The notes under the pieces were generated by a model. The model saw only the letters and a program-made list of their open reading frames with translations, made no database searches and was not told where the DNA came from. From assembly GCA_024636405.1 (NCBI GenBank), contig JAGXHC010000012.1:1-23837 (forward strand): DNA of 23,837 nucleotides. The letters are read 5' to 3'. Shown piece by piece: positions 14,654 to 21,845 of the stretch. The number at the start of each line of letters is the position of its first letter. Position 1 is the stretch's first letter. Made by a program: the position numbers and the translations under genes. Origin of the DNA: Sulfitobacter sp. GTDB taxonomy: Bacteria; Pseudomonadota; Alphaproteobacteria; Rhodobacterales; Rhodobacteraceae.

Positions 14654-15621
14654 TGGATTATGCCACCCTCATCCAGCTGCTCGACAGCACCGTTCGGCTG
14701 GCCACGCCCCTGCTGCTCGCCTGCCTCGCCGGTTTGTTTTCCGAACGCGCGGGCATCTTCGACATCGGGTTGGAGGGCAAGATGCTGGCGGCCGCGTTCT
14801 TCTCTGCCGCCCTTGCGTCACTCACCGGCTCAGTCTGGCTTGGTTTGCTGGCGGGAATCGGAGCTTCGCTGGCGCTGTCTGCCCTGCACGGCGTCGCCTC
14901 GATCACCTTTCGCGGCAATCAGCTGATTTCCGGCGTGGCGATCAACTTCCTTGCGGCTGGCCTCACGGTTCTGATCGCGCAAGACTGGTTCGCACAGGGC
15001 GGCCGCACCCCCTCGCTGATGGGCGGTGCACGTTTTGAACCCATTACCCTGCCCTTCGCGAATGCGGTGGCGGATGTCCCAATTATCGGCCCGCTTTACG
15101 CCGAATTGATCTCAGGCCATCCGATCCTCGTCTACATGGCCTTCGCCGCCGTGCCGCTGACATGGTGGATCCTGTTCCGCACCCGATTTGGCCTGCGCCT
15201 GCGCGCAGTTGGCGAGAACCCGGCGGCCGTCGATACGGCCGGCGTCTCGGTTGTCGGTCTGCGCTACGCCGCCGTCGCAATCTGCGGCGTGCTCTGCGGG
15301 ATGGCCGGTGCGTATCTCAGCACCGCGCTTCAGGCCGGATTTGTCAAAGACATGTCCGCAGGCCGTGGGTTTATCGCACTTGCGGCACTGATCTTTGCCA
15401 AATGGCGCCCGTGGTATGCGCTTTGGGCCACGCTGCTGTTTGGCCTGTTCGGCGCGCTGGAAACCCGGCCCGACGTCATCACGGCGCTGATCGGCATGAA
15501 GGTCCAGGGCCAACTCCTTGGCGCGCTGCCATACCTTATGACGGTGATTATCCTTGCGGGCTTCGTGGGCAAGGCGATCCCGCCGCGTGCCGGCGGCGAA
15601 CCCTACGTCAAGGAACGTTAA
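14653..15621 (+). CDS. ABC transporter permease 2 (BMP/nucleoside type)
   Basis: A 322-aa inner-membrane permease, the partner of the preceding gene and of the same family but shorter. It has about eight or nine membrane segments, with ERAGIFDIGLEGKMLAAAF near the N-terminus, RGNQLISGVAINFLAAGLT, RTRFGLRLRAVGENPAAVDTAG and GRGFIALAALIFAKWRPW. These correspond position by position to motifs in permease 1, as expected for a heterodimer. It starts at the ATG within TGATG. The operon ends here: the next 190 bases contain the dispersed hairpin repeat and then the unrelated TSUP gene. Confidence 0.93.
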   Translation: MDYATLIQLLDSTVRLATPLLLACLAGLFSERAGIFDIGLEGKMLAAAFFSAALASLTGSVWLGLLAGIGASLALSALHGVASITFRGNQLISGVAINFLAAGLTVLIAQDWFAQGGRTPSLMGGARFEPITLPFANAVADVPIIGPLYAELISGHPILVYMAFAAVPLTWWILFRTRFGLRLRAVGENPAAVDTAGVSVVGLRYAAVAICGVLCGMAGAYLSTALQAGFVKDMSAGRGFIALAALIFAKWRPWYALWATLLFGLFGALETRPDVITALIGMKVQGQLLGALPYLMTVIILAGFVGKAIPPRAGGEPYVKER

Positions 15622-15660
15622 CACACGCAGACCCATACTCGCCCCCACGCTCTGACCACA

Positions 15661-15703
15661 TTCTTTTGGCTTAAAATATCCCGGGGTCTGGGGCAGCGCC
15701 CCA
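15661..15703 (+). repeat. Dispersed 43-bp repeat with GGGGC hairpin, copy 2
   Basis: 38 of 43 positions match copy 1 at 2980-3022. The hairpin is TGGGGC-AGC-GCCCCA at 15689-15703. It begins 40 nt after the stop of the ABC operon, again at a transcription-unit end, consistent with a terminator or mRNA-end-protecting role. Confidence 0.75.
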
Positions 15704-15812
15704 GCCGGTCGATATCGCGCCCGCGATTCGATACCGCGCGGCGGCAGACCACTTTTTCTGCAATGCCGCGTCTTCAGTTGATTTCACGCCGGGGACTGCG
15801 ATAAGGGTTGCC

Positions 15813-16730
15813 ATGCAAATCTACCTGCCCATTGCGGAAATTTCGGTCAACGCCTTTGTCCTGCTGGGACTGGGTGGCCTCGTGGGTGTGCTCTCCGGCA
15901 TGTTCGGCGTCGGTGGCGGCTTTTTGATGACACCCCTGCTGTTCTTCATTGGCATTCCCCCCGCAGTTGCCGTGGCAACCGAGGCGAACCAGATCGTCGC
16001 TTCCTCCTTTTCCGGCGTATTGGCCCATTTCAAGCGAAAAACCGTTGATCTGAGGATGGGAACTGTCCTGCTGATCGGCGGACTGATTGGTGCGGCATTG
16101 GGTGTGATGGTGTTCAACTACCTGCGCTCACTTGGCCAGGTCGATCTGCTGGTCAAACTTTGCTACGTCCTCTTTCTTGGTGTGATCGGTGCGCTGATGT
16201 TAATCGAATCGCTGAACGCGATCCGAAAAACCCGCAAAGGTGGTCGCCCTCCCGCGCGCAAGAAACACAACTGGATCCACGGTCTGCCCTTCAAGATGCG
16301 GTTTCGCGTGTCAGGGCTTTATATCTCGGTCATCCCACCGGTAATCGTCGGGGTGCTGGTGGGCATTCTTGCGGCAATTATGGGGGTCGGTGGCGGCTTT
16401 ATCATGGTGCCGGCGATGATCTATCTTTTGGGCATGCCGACAAAGGTTGTGGTCGGCACCTCGCTGTTCCAGATCATCTTCGTGACTGCATTCACCACCA
16501 TGTTGCACGCCACAACGAACTATACCGTGGACATCGTCCTGGCCGTTCTGTTGTTGGTGGGCGGCGTGATCGGCGCACAGATCGGCGCCCGCATCGGCGT
16601 CAAGATGAAGGCCGAACAACTGCGTATCCTGCTGGCGATCATGGTACTGGCAGTTTGCGGGAAGCTGGCGTTTGACCTGCTGGTGCAACCGACAGAGCTT
16701 TATAGCATCGGCGCGGTGGAGGGGCATTGA
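15813..16730 (+). CDS. TSUP family (TauE/SafE-like) membrane transporter
   Basis: A 305-aa inner-membrane protein of the sulfite/organosulfonate exporter family. The two homologous halves each carry the hallmark G-V-G-G-G-F motif: GMFGVGGGFLMTPLL (about 30-44) and AIMGVGGGFIMVPAMIYLLG (about 189-208), each followed by an amphipathic region and further helices. A basic cytoplasmic loop (RKTRKGGRPPARKKH) separates the halves. AAGGG lies 6 nt before ATG 15813. The stop overlaps the next gene's ATG (TGATG), so the two products are probably made together. Substrates in this family range from sulfite and thiosulfate to organosulfonates; none can be assigned here. Confidence 0.92.
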   Translation: MQIYLPIAEISVNAFVLLGLGGLVGVLSGMFGVGGGFLMTPLLFFIGIPPAVAVATEANQIVASSFSGVLAHFKRKTVDLRMGTVLLIGGLIGAALGVMVFNYLRSLGQVDLLVKLCYVLFLGVIGALMLIESLNAIRKTRKGGRPPARKKHNWIHGLPFKMRFRVSGLYISVIPPVIVGVLVGILAAIMGVGGGFIMVPAMIYLLGMPTKVVVGTSLFQIIFVTAFTTMLHATTNYTVDIVLAVLLLVGGVIGAQIGARIGVKMKAEQLRILLAIMVLAVCGKLAFDLLVQPTELYSIGAVEGH

Positions 16731-17509
16731 TGCGCACGCTGCTCACCCTTTGCGCGGCTCCGTTTATGATGGCGCTCGCGCTCGCGCTGCCTGCCCAGGC
16801 TCAGGAACAGATCGTGCTGGGTCTCAGCCAGGCCGAAGTTGCAATCACCACTAATTTCAACGGCTCCGAAATTTTGGTTTACGGCGCAGTCAAGCGCGAG
16901 ACCGAGATTCCGCAGGGTGCGCCGGTTGAGGTCGTGATCACAGTCTCCGGACCAGCCGAACCCGTGGTGGTGCGCCGCAAGGAACGCCGCTTTGGCATCT
17001 GGGTCAACGTTGACGCGGTGGAGGTGGACCGCGCCCCCGATTTTTATGCCGTTGTCACTTCCGGCCCTCTGTCCAAGGTGCTCAAGCGGGTGGAGGATTT
17101 GCGCCACAAGATTTCCGTTCCCCGTGCCATCCGCTCCGTCGGCGCACCGATGAACATCACCAATGCCGCATCATTCACCGATGCCCTGATCCGTATCCGC
17201 AGCAGAGCGAACCTTTACCAACTCGTTGAGGACGGCGTGACCATCGACGAGCAAACCCTGTTTCGCGCGGCTGTGCGCCTGCCCGCTGCTCTTACCGAAG
17301 GCGACTACAAGGCACGCATTTTCCTGACGCGTGGCGGCAATGTCGTGGCGCAGTACGAAACGGTTATCGATGTGCGCAAGGTCGGGCTGGAACGCTGGCT
17401 CTATACGCTGTCGCGCGAAAACGCGCTGCTTTACGGGCTGATGTCGCTGGCCATTGCCATTGCGGCTGGCTGGGGCGCGTCCGCAATCTTTGGCCTGCTC
17501 CGCCGCTGA
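16730..17509 (+). CDS. TIGR02186-like periplasmic protein with C-terminal membrane anchor
   Basis: A 259-aa protein of an alphaproteobacterial family that I recall as TIGR02186 (alph_Pro_TM). A signal peptide (LCAAPFMMALALALPAQAQ) leads into a long beta-rich periplasmic domain (LGLSQAEVAITTNFNGSEI, VYGAVKRETEIPQGAP, VEVVITVSGP, VVVRRKERRFGIWVN). One C-terminal membrane helix follows (LYGLMSLAIAIAAGWGASAIFGLL), ending in a short basic tail. ATG 16730 overlaps the TSUP stop and has GGAGGGG 7 nt upstream; an in-frame TTG lies directly before it. One-to-one coupling with a TSUP permease suggests an accessory or sensing partner of that transporter. The function is not established. Confidence 0.85.
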   Translation: MRTLLTLCAAPFMMALALALPAQAQEQIVLGLSQAEVAITTNFNGSEILVYGAVKRETEIPQGAPVEVVITVSGPAEPVVVRRKERRFGIWVNVDAVEVDRAPDFYAVVTSGPLSKVLKRVEDLRHKISVPRAIRSVGAPMNITNAASFTDALIRIRSRANLYQLVEDGVTIDEQTLFRAAVRLPAALTEGDYKARIFLTRGGNVVAQYETVIDVRKVGLERWLYTLSRENALLYGLMSLAIAIAAGWGASAIFGLLRR

Positions 17510-17538
17510 TATTTTCGCGCGCGCGATTTTTCCCAAAC

Positions 17539-18237
17539 TCAGCCGCGCCCGATAAAGGGCATCTTGGTTGCCATCACCGTGAGAAACTGAACATTCGCCT
17601 CAGGCGGCATCTGCGCCATATGCAGAACCGAAGCCGCCGCATGTGCCACGTTCATCGTTTCCATGCCCGGATTGGCCGCCTTCAGCCCTGCCACCAGCGC
17701 ACTTTCGGCATTGCCGATATCGATCTGCCCGCAGGCGATGTCAAAGGGCCGCCCATCCAGCGACAGCGTCTTGGTCAGCCCGGTGATCGCGTGTTTTGAC
17801 ATGGTATAACAGACCGATCCTGCGCGCGGCGCATGCGCCGACAGCGATCCATTGTTGATGATCCGCCCGCCGCCCGGCTGCGCACGCATCCGCTCGAATG
17901 CCAACTGCGCGGCGATGAACATGCCGTTGATATTGGTCTGCATAACCTCGGTCCAGCCCGCCAGTGGCACCTCATCGATGGGCCCGGACAGGCCGAAAAC
18001 GCCCGCGTTGTTGAACAGCACATCTATATGCCCAAAGCGCTCAAACGCCGCGCGCATTGCCACTGCGTCCGTAACATCCGCCGGAAGGGCCACCGCCAGC
18101 GAATGCTCTGCGGCGATATCGTCCAGAAGGGTCACACGCCGCGCAATCAGCCCCGCGCGCCAGCCATCTTTCAAAAACACCTCCGCCGTTGCCCGCCCGA
18201 TGCCCGAGCTTGCGCCCGTGATGATGATGCTTTTCAA
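17539..18237 (-). CDS. Short-chain dehydrogenase/reductase (SDR)
   Basis: A 232-aa classical SDR, an NAD(P)-dependent oxidoreductase of unknown substrate. The Rossmann motif TGASSGIG (residues 7-14), NNAG (76-79) and the catalytic Ser131, Tyr144 and Lys148 (YTMSK) are all present, so it should be active. Arg33-Arg34 after the second strand favour NADP(H). The start is TTG 18237, within TTGA overlapping the helicase stop, with GGAGG about 7 nt upstream; the longer open frame to 18480 runs antiparallel-free inside the helicase gene and is rejected. It is the last gene of the luxI-helicase-SDR unit. Order alone does not identify a substrate. Confidence 0.9.
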   Translation of the reverse strand: MKSIIITGASSGIGRATAEVFLKDGWRAGLIARRVTLLDDIAAEHSLAVALPADVTDAVAMRAAFERFGHIDVLFNNAGVFGLSGPIDEVPLAGWTEVMQTNINGMFIAAQLAFERMRAQPGGGRIINNGSLSAHAPRAGSVCYTMSKHAITGLTKTLSLDGRPFDIACGQIDIGNAESALVAGLKAANPGMETMNVAHAAASVLHMAQMPPEANVQFLTVMATKMPFIGRG

Positions 18238-19778
18238 ATCTCGTCCTCCACGTCCGTTGCATCCAGCGTCAAAGGGGCGGCAGGCACCGCGCGCAGATCG
18301 TCGACCTGCAACGGGCCCGACGGCTTGCTCAGCCGGTTGCGCACCACCCAGATCAGCCGCTCCTGCGCGCGGGTGATCGCGACATAGGCCAGCCGTTTCC
18401 ATAACGGTTGGCCCGCCTCGGACCGGCCCATACGCGCGGCGGCATAAAGATCCGGTGCAAAGACCTGCACTGTCTCCCACTGGCTGCCTTGCGCCTTATG
18501 GATCGTGACCGCCGCGCCGTGCAGAAACGTGGCCCCCATGCGCGCGGCAAAAGGAATGAATGGCTCTTCCTCGTCCGGTTTCTCGATCTTCACAATCGAC
18601 GCTGCACTGACTTGCGGGTCCTCCGCACCAATCACATGCAGGCGCGAAAATCCCGGTTTGCGCCCCTCGCCCAGATAAACAACCTGCGCGCCACGGATCA
18701 ACCCGCGCGCTTCCAGATCCAGCCGCTTCTTGCGGTGCTTGAGCGGCAATTCGATCCCGTCACAGATCAGCGGCTCTCCGGCCAGAAGCGCATCGTCGGG
18801 CGCGCCGTGGACGCTGCGAAACGCATTGATCAGCCGGATCCGCGTCGCGTTGCGCCAGACCAGCACGGGCGACCGCGCCATCAGATCCACCTCAACCCGC
18901 TGGCCCCATATCACGCGGTCATCGCGTTTGGATGCGTCCTCTATCATCCGCTCGAATTGCTCAAACCCCAGATCGGGATCAGCCAACGCATGCGCCAGAT
19001 CAAGGATCGGATTGTCCGCCTCCTGCCGGTGTACGCGGCTCAGGTTCATGATGCGGGTTTCAGGTAGCTTTTCAAACACCATCGTACCGGACTGGTTCAC
19101 GGGCGCCAGCTGCGCTGGATCGCCAAACAGCAGCAGCGTCGGGAAAATTTCCTTGAGATCCTCGAACTGCCGGTCGTCCAGCATCGAGCTTTCGTCGACA
19201 AAGCCGATGTCCAGCGGCTCCTCCCGGCGCTTCCAGCCGGTGATGAAATCGCTGCCCCGCAGCCCCGCAGCCGCCAGCGCGCCAGGAATGGATTTGTTGT
19301 TGGCGTAAAAAGCCGCCGCACGGTCCAGCGCGATTTCAGTCAACCCTTCGACGTCCACGGGCCGCGCGCCGCTGCCCGCCAGCCATTCAGCTATGCGTTC
19401 ATATTCGGGGTCATAGACCGGAGTATAAAGGATGCGGTGGATCGTGGTGGCGGGCACGCCACGCAACCGCAGCACGCTGGCCGCCTTGTTGGTGGGCGCA
19501 AGGATCGCCAGCGTGCGCTTGTCGCGGCGTTTTCGCGATTCGTAGTCGCCCGAAACCACCTCGACACCCGCCTCCTGCAAGGCCCGGTAGAGCTCCGCCA
19601 GCAGCAGTGTCTTGCCCGATCCCGCCTTACCCGTGACCGCCATCACCTGATCGGCGCCACCGGGGCTGGGCATCAATAGACTGTCGTCCAGATCAACGCC
19701 TGCGCTGCGCAACATCTGCGTAACAGCGTCAAAGGCGGCGGCCTGATCGTCGGAGTAGGTAACGGCGGGAGTATTCAT
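18234..19778 (-). CDS. RecD-like superfamily 1B DNA helicase / ATPase
   Basis: A 514-aa ATP-dependent helicase-like protein. Helicase motifs in order: Walker A GKAGSGKT (50-57), motif Ia APTNKAASVL (94-103), Walker B VDESSML (194-200), motif III LLFGDPAQLAPV (216-227), motif IV SRVHRQE (247-253), motif V TIHKAQGSQW (425-434) and motif VI AYVAITRAQERLIW (464-477). The last part is a UvrD_C_2-type domain. It lacks the N-terminal domain of true RecD and of RecD2, and no recB/recC is nearby, so it is a stand-alone RecD-like/Dda-like protein. ATG 19778 has AGGGT about 7 nt upstream. It starts 41 nt after luxI and overlaps the SDR by 4 nt. A role in repair or replication restart is inferred. Confidence 0.92.
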   Translation of the reverse strand: MNTPAVTYSDDQAAAFDAVTQMLRSAGVDLDDSLLMPSPGGADQVMAVTGKAGSGKTLLLAELYRALQEAGVEVVSGDYESRKRRDKRTLAILAPTNKAASVLRLRGVPATTIHRILYTPVYDPEYERIAEWLAGSGARPVDVEGLTEIALDRAAAFYANNKSIPGALAAAGLRGSDFITGWKRREEPLDIGFVDESSMLDDRQFEDLKEIFPTLLLFGDPAQLAPVNQSGTMVFEKLPETRIMNLSRVHRQEADNPILDLAHALADPDLGFEQFERMIEDASKRDDRVIWGQRVEVDLMARSPVLVWRNATRIRLINAFRSVHGAPDDALLAGEPLICDGIELPLKHRKKRLDLEARGLIRGAQVVYLGEGRKPGFSRLHVIGAEDPQVSAASIVKIEKPDEEEPFIPFAARMGATFLHGAAVTIHKAQGSQWETVQVFAPDLYAAARMGRSEAGQPLWKRLAYVAITRAQERLIWVVRNRLSKPSGPLQVDDLRAVPAAPLTLDATDVEDEI

Positions 19779-19819
19779 GGCGCGACCCTAAGGGAGGGCC
19801 GCGCCGGGGGCCAGATGGA

Positions 19820-20455
19820 TCAGCCGGCTTTTGCGCTCAAACCTGCACTGTCCGACCCGAAAGCACGGTCAAACCACTGCCGCGACACCAACGGCGAAAG
19901 GCCTGCGCGCGCCGCCACGCGCGCCCGTGCTTCCGGCTCAAACCCCCACAGACCCACGCTGATCCGGTCGCGACCTTCGCCGTCGCTGCCGAGCACGTCA
20001 GGTGAAGACCCGATCATCCGATAGATCCGCACCATCCGCGCATCGAATACGCCAACGAAATGGCGCACTCCAAATCCGTGCATTATCTCTCCGCCTCCCA
20101 GCATCAAGGCTGCCGCCACCTTTGGACGGGCGCCGCGCGCAAGGCAGAACCGCGTGCATTCCCAGATCAGCGGCGAGACGATCGGCCCGGTGGTCAGGTG
20201 ACCAAAGTGGTCATTGACCATCACCGGCCCCGTCGTCGGCAAAAACCGCATCGAACCGCCGTGACCGCCATCCGCGTCTTCCCAGATCACATAAAGCGGG
20301 TCTAGCGCATCATAGGCGTCACGCTCTTCGCCCGCAGCATTCACTTGAACTTCCCATCCCAGTCTGTCGCGGAACTGATCGGCGCGGTCGCGAAACATCG
20401 CGCGGGCGAGCTTGGGAAACTTGTGCAGATCAGAACCATAGATATAGCGCAGCAT
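19820..20455 (-). CDS. luxI: Acyl-homoserine lactone synthase, LuxI family
   Basis: A 211-aa enzyme that makes N-acyl-homoserine lactone from S-adenosylmethionine and an acyl carrier. The invariant LuxI residues are all traceable: Arg24, Phe28 and Trp34 in the N-terminal FRDRADQFRDRLGW; Glu44, Asp46 and Asp49 in EERDAYD; Arg70 in GGSMRFLPT; Phe84; Glu99 and Arg102 in WECTRFCL. ATG 20455 follows GGAGG by 6 nt; the longer frame to 20551 lacks support. The acyl chain length cannot be read from sequence. Downstream, the helicase gene begins after 41 nt, with no hairpin between them that I can see, so they may share a transcript. Confidence 0.95.
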   Translation of the reverse strand: MLRYIYGSDLHKFPKLARAMFRDRADQFRDRLGWEVQVNAAGEERDAYDALDPLYVIWEDADGGHGGSMRFLPTTGPVMVNDHFGHLTTGPIVSPLIWECTRFCLARGARPKVAAALMLGGGEIMHGFGVRHFVGVFDARMVRIYRMIGSSPDVLGSDGEGRDRISVGLWGFEPEARARVAARAGLSPLVSRQWFDRAFGSDSAGLSAKAG

Positions 20456-20593
20456 GGGTGTCCTCCGTGACGACTTCAGGAATGGACAAAGAGTTAGCGC
20501 AACGGTCGTTAATACCCGGCAATCAGGGCGCGCGCCGTTTTGGGTAGGCACGCAACACCGGGGCTTCCAAATGGAGTCAAATCCCAGGGGGAA

Positions 20594-20748
20594 TTGCGGC
20601 TTGCCGCAAGGGGGGCAGCGCCCCCTTTATCCTAACGGCCCCAAGCCACGCAAAGGACCGGGCTCACAGTCCCGGTCATGCCACCGTGCCGCAAAGGGAC
20701 CGCTGCAATTAACCGCTGGCCCGCCCCACGCCCGCCGCAGGCGGCGGG
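20594..20748. repeat. Cluster of four hairpins between luxR and luxI
   Basis: Four inverted repeats lie in about 155 bases: TTGCGGC-TT-GCCGCAA (20594-20609), GGGGGC-AGC-GCCCCC (20611-20625), GACCGGG with an 8-nt loop and CCCGGTC (20656-20677), and CCCGCCGC-AG-GCGGCGGG (20731-20748). The last begins 8 nt after the luxR stop and is probably its terminator. The second shares the GGGGCAGCGCCCC core of the dispersed 43-bp repeat. The rest of the 300-base gap (20456-20755) holds no gene. Confidence 0.6.
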
Positions 20749-20755
20749 GCCGCGC

Positions 20756-21475
20756 CTACACCACGATAAGCCCGCGCGTCATCGCCCGCGCCACAGCATG
20801 GGTTGTATTCAGCGCCCCCAGCTTGAAACGCGCACTTTCAACATAAACCCGAAGCGTATGCTCCGAGATCGACAACGTATCGGCAACCTGTGCGCGGTTG
20901 TATCCGACGGCCAGTAGCGTCATCGCATCCACTTCTCGCGGGGACAAGGATGCCGCCGCGTCGGGGGTGCGGTCAGGCTCAAACTCCAGCGCCCTTTGAT
21001 TAAAGCAGTGGGCGATCAGGATCAGGTCGCGGCGGTGCGCTTCGGCAAATGCTTCCCAGGTGGGATCGTCACAACTATGGTTCGTGGTAAAAAGCGCGAA
21101 TTGCCCGTTTGGCCCACGGATCGGCACTGAGAACCCTTGATTGCCAACGCCGTATCCCATTGCCTCTGCCTGAAAAGCGCGCGCAGCCCTTGAGGACCAG
21201 TCGAGACGCTTCCAGTCGACGGGGTGAAACCGCTGGTAACAGCCGATCACCACCGGATCTATGCGCAGATAGTTCTGTTGCTCATAGCGTGCTGCCCATT
21301 CAGGCGAATAGGTGCCGCATCCGTATTGCGCCCCTGCGGAATCGACCCAATGATAGACCATGTGGTCAATTTCATAATGATCGCGCAACGCCACGATCGC
21401 TGTCTGAAGTGCATCAAGCGATCCTGCCTGCTCCAATGCCTCCAATATCTTCTCTACTTGCGCCTGTGTCACCAT
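20756..21475 (-). CDS. luxR: LuxR-family quorum-sensing transcriptional regulator
   Basis: A 239-aa regulator that should bind an acyl-homoserine lactone and then DNA. The N-terminal autoinducer-binding domain (about 1-165) keeps Trp60, Tyr64, Asp73 and Pro74 (YSPEWAARYEQQNYLRIDP) and Trp93, matching the TraR/LuxR ligand pocket, plus Gly114. The C-terminal helix-turn-helix (about 176-235) reads LSPREVDAMTLLAVGYN, VADTLSISEHTLRVYVESA, FKLGALNTTHAVARA, with the conserved Glu181. ATG 21475 was chosen because the helix before MVYHWV is family-typical. This start lies 62 nt inside the end of the upstream small ORF. It is the cognate regulator of luxI by adjacency. Confidence 0.94.
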   Translation of the reverse strand: MVTQAQVEKILEALEQAGSLDALQTAIVALRDHYEIDHMVYHWVDSAGAQYGCGTYSPEWAARYEQQNYLRIDPVVIGCYQRFHPVDWKRLDWSSRAARAFQAEAMGYGVGNQGFSVPIRGPNGQFALFTTNHSCDDPTWEAFAEAHRRDLILIAHCFNQRALEFEPDRTPDAAASLSPREVDAMTLLAVGYNRAQVADTLSISEHTLRVYVESARFKLGALNTTHAVARAMTRGLIVV

Positions 21476-21629
21476 GCAGCTCGCCGTTCGTCCTTTCTGT
21501 ATGGGCGGCGATCTCGGCCAAGGCAACTATGGCGGTATCATCGAGCTGCTCCGCAAGAACGGGCAGACCGCTTTTTACCGCGAAAGCCTTGAGGTCGGCC
21601 AGAACGTCCACAATCCAGTCATTTCGCAT
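21414..21629 (-). CDS. Small conserved-looking protein overlapping luxR
   Basis: A 71-aa acidic ORF immediately upstream of and overlapping luxR by 62 nt in another frame. The N-terminal half (MRNDWIVDVLADLKAFAVKS, then LPVLAEQLDDTAIVALAEIA) forms two clean amphipathic helices with GC-rich third positions, which looks like a selected protein. The C-terminal third, which overlaps luxR, is glycine-rich and less regular. I recall similar short proteins in front of luxR genes of roseobacters but cannot name a family. ATG 21629 has a GAGCGAG about 7-10 nt upstream. It may serve as a translational lead for luxR or as a regulator of it. Confidence 0.6.
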   Translation of the reverse strand: MRNDWIVDVLADLKAFAVKSGLPVLAEQLDDTAIVALAEIAAHTERTNGELHGDTGASREDIGGIGAGRIA

Positions 21630-21692
21630 GGGAAGACTCGCTCTCTAATGGTTAATACATCGTTAAAACAACCATAGCATGCGCTTCGAAAG

Positions 21693-21714
21693 GTTAATAT
21701 TCACGTATTTCAAC
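21693..21714. promoter_or_regulatory. Imperfect 22-bp palindrome upstream of the small ORF/luxR
   Basis: The half-sites GTTAATATT and ATTTCAAC frame a 22-bp imperfect dyad (7 of 11 pairs) 64-85 nt before ATG 21629. A GGTTAATA motif at its left end recurs at 21649-21656. The position suits an operator, perhaps a lux-type box, but the match is weak. Confidence 0.3.
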
Positions 21715-21782
21715 TCCCCCAAAATAGCGAGGGTGCCAATTTCAAGTCATTGATCCCTATGGAACGGCGGGTGTGAAACGCC

Positions 21783-21819
21783 AAACGCCCGCATAACCGA
21801 TGCTGATTCGCGGGCGTTT
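21783..21819 (-). terminator. Strong hairpin terminator after ccr (bidirectional form)
   Basis: AAACGCCCGC (21783-21792) pairs with GCGGGCGTTT (21810-21819), a perfect 10-bp stem with a 17-nt loop. It is 27 nt past the ccr stop. T-rich sequence follows on both strands, more strongly on the plus strand. It separates the ccr unit from the luxR unit. Confidence 0.7.
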
Positions 21820-21845
21820 GTTTCTTGATCGGATGGCATCAGGTC

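Noticed and set aside
18238..18480. N-terminal extension of the SDR frame up to 18480
   Set aside because: Lies wholly inside the helicase gene on the same strand, has no SDR resemblance, and the TTG at 18237 has a good ribosome site and starts exactly at the Rossmann strand.
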